From contig NC_089447.1 of NCBI RefSeq assembly GCF_026210795.1, positions 1,180,501-1,244,500 on the forward strand: 64,000 nt of DNA, given 5' to 3'. Source of the stretch: Rhizophagus irregularis (Eukaryota > Glomeromycota > Glomeromycetes > Glomerales > Glomeraceae). The position numbers were made by a program, and so were the translations under genes. Below the pieces are notes generated by a model. The model was not told the origin of the DNA, did not search any database, and saw only the letters and a list, made by a program, of their open reading frames with translations. Within the stretch, counting starts at the first letter, position 1; each line of letters starts with the position of its first letter. Shown here piece after piece: positions 62,236-64,000 of this stretch.

Positions 62236-62690
62236 TTAATAAATATAAATAATATCTTTTTATTGTTAATAAGTCTATTCTTACATCTTTTTATTTTGTA
62301 AAATATAAAATTTTTCATGAAAATAAGAAAAAGACAAACAAACTATTAAACTATTTAAATAACAAATAAACTATAAATAAGCTCTCATTATATGTAATAT
62401 ATAGATATAAAAAAATCATGATCATTAAGACTACCAAAAATATAACCATTATTAGACACTTTGTTATTTAATATTACGTCAATATTTTTAATAATTGTTG
62501 TCATGTACCATGCAGTAACATAATGACAGCCAATCATACAACATTAACCTTCATATTGAATACTACATACCTAATAATATATTAATAAAATGCATTAAAA
62601 AATTTATATTTTATATAATTTGTTTATTATTTTTTTTTTAACTGCAATGCATTTGATAGTTTATTAAATATAAATTAAAGCTAATTATAA

Positions 62691-63240
62691 ATGTATAAAA
62701 TTCTAAATAGTAACTATCTAATACAATTAACTACCAAACCACTCGTTATTTCCTGGTCTTTGAAGCAATGCAAAAAGCGTGAGAGATTTCAGATCGTTGT
62801 GATAAATGTGCTGAAGTCCATTACTAATAATGTTGTTTACAACACAGAGAACCCAACCCTATCTATGCTATTGCAACTGAATGGTACTTTAGCTTTTAAG
62901 ATTATTTAAGATCGTGGGCGAAGGAAGTTGATTTTGAATAAAACTCTTAATACAAAATTCACCTTCCAAGAATTTAAAAGTGTTTGGACTCATTATTTTT
63001 CGCCTACCTTGAACCGGTCTAGAAATAGACCACCAAAGAAGACGGACTCTCTTCAGAAGCAGAACCAAGAGAAGACTCCAAATATTATGCAGAAGGACGT
63101 TAATGGTAGACAGAATAAGAAGGGAAGTCTGATAAAAAAAAGAAGCAATTTACTTCAAACAAAAAGGGCTTTGACAATAAGGACAAACTTACTATTTTAG
63201 CTGAAATTCGAGCTTTGTTAAGATCACTGGCCAACTGACG
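62691..63240 (+). pseudogene. Probable transposon-derived ORF remnant
   Basis: Two open segments (62691-62909 and 62928-63200) in shifted frames. The second reads FTFQEFKSVWTHYFSPTLNRS, followed by a Lys/Gln/Asn-rich basic stretch. After a frame change it runs into KDKLTILAEIRALLRSLAN before a stop at ~63237. A basic tail followed by a short Leu-rich helix reminds me of ORF1/gag-like proteins of fungal retroelements, but I cannot prove it. No conserved catalytic motif. Confidence 0.3.
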
Positions 63241-63499
63241 GGATGACTGGACCAAATATGAAGTATTTGGGATGTTTTAGGTGTACTCACTACCATGTCT
63301 ATATATATTAACCCTTTTTTTACCCTGAATTTTTTTGTTAAAATCCTTTTTTTTGTTTTCTGTTTCATAATGGATCTTGTGAACTTTCCTGCTAAGACTG
63401 AAAGGAGAGGATCTCCTCTAAGAACGAGTATGCATATATAGAGCGCAGAAAGTATACATGAAGTCAAAATTAAAGCCCAAAAGTAGAAATATTTTGACT

Positions 63500-63860
63500 T
63501 GGTCACTTGGGAAGGTCAAAAGTCGAAATTAAAGTCGAAATGGTCGAAATTACATCATAGTCATGTGATTTTTATAATTATAATTTAATATAAAATTTTA
63601 AACGTGAATAACTCCGTCAATATTGATGCTACAGATATGAAATACATATCATTGGAATCCACTCGATGAGCTGAATCCAACCGCGTAAAGATCATAAAAA
63701 TCGAATCACTGGATGCGGAGTTCGTTAACTTTGAATTTTAATATTATTGTTTACTATAAAATCATATGACTATGACGTAATTTTGACCATTTCGACTTTT
63801 GGAGGGGCTCAAGTCGAAATCATTTTGACCATTTCGACCATTTCAGAGGTTAAAATTAAC
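63500..63860. mobile_element. Foldback element with long arms
   Basis: Left arm AAAGTCGAAATGGTCGAAAT then TACATCATAGTCATGTGATT (from ~63530) pairs with the reverse complement of ~63740-63805 (AAAAGTCGAAATGGTCAAAA, TTACGTCATAGTCATATGAT). Pairing continues inward to AACTCCG. The arms are ~85 bases or more with moderate divergence, plus outer copies of the AAGTCGAAAT word. Target duplication not identified. Confidence 0.7.
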
Positions 63861-64000
63861 CAATTTCAGTTTTATGTATAGCAGAAAGTACTCTTATAGC
63901 AAAGTGTCCGCCTGATAGTGTACATGTGAGGTCTTCGTAAGAAGATGACGAATGGTTTGGGACTTAATTAATTAGTTTAAAACTTTTGTATACTTTGTGC
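63861..64000. other. Window end, no feature
   Basis: AT-rich tail of the window. GCAGAAAGTACTC (~63881) echoes GCAGAAAGTATAC at ~63445, a direct repeat flanking the foldback element's neighbourhood; it could mark a larger repeat that includes it. Confidence 0.3.

Larger units (their letters stand above)
59721..62690. other. AT-rich region with several small elements
   Basis: About 3 kb without a gene. It holds a 44-base direct repeat (AGTCAGATATAATTATGCGTAGCAG type at ~59935 and ~59978), the hAT-like MITE 60504-61194, an inverted repeat at 61485-61803 and a palindromic element at ~62013-62235. The minus-strand frame 61429-61623 lies in repeat sequence. Confidence 0.55.

Overview
The window looks like a chromosome piece from an AT-rich filamentous fungus. 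It is most likely an arbuscular mycorrhizal species of the Rhizophagus type. Evidence for this is the very low GC content, genes broken by many 60-100 nt GT-AG introns, Asn/Ser-rich low-complexity proteins, and long AT-rich intergenic stretches full of decayed transposons. The organism assignment is inference from composition and gene style; no similarity search was run.

1-45.3 kb is the gene-rich half. It holds mostly single-copy housekeeping genes: a signal-peptide-peptidase-like protease, a HIT-like protein, a replication factor C small subunit, a SMIM13-like membrane protein, AP-1 gamma-adaptin, the spliceosomal cyclophilin CWC27, COG6, an HSDL2-like dehydrogenase, an F-box/LRR-like protein, an Aven-like protein, a TMEM53-type (DUF829) protein, KGD4/MRPS36, the U5 snRNP GTPase EFTUD2/Snu114, calnexin, an atypical SDR, a DUF7707-like cell-surface protein and ATP-type PEPCK. 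Several pairs diverge from short shared promoters: RFC/SMIM13-like, AP-1 gamma/CWC27 and EFTUD2/calnexin. The genes are not an operon. Recurrent themes are splicing (CWC27, EFTUD2) and secretory traffic or ER work (AP-1, COG6, calnexin, SPP-like).

45.3-64 kb is a transposon graveyard. Several miniature inverted-repeat elements can be delimited by eye. One is hAT-like with a perfect 8-bp target duplication, and two are mariner-like with TA duplications; other foldback elements are also visible. The most striking object is a ~6.9 kb element (about 52184-59130). It has near-identical 16-bp ends and a 3-bp duplication (AGC), and sits inside an intron of a decayed DUF3504/Crypton-type tyrosine recombinase gene, whose halves flank it on the minus strand. 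The element carries a transposase pseudogene with four TGA stops and two frameshifts.

Upstream of that pseudogene, inside the same element, is a minus-strand array of about 13 micro-exons of 25-54 nt. They are separated by related short introns, nearly all of which carry one or two hairpins whose arms vary together. The micro-exons also read in frame across the first six. This structured-intron micro-exon array is the best candidate in the window for something undescribed.
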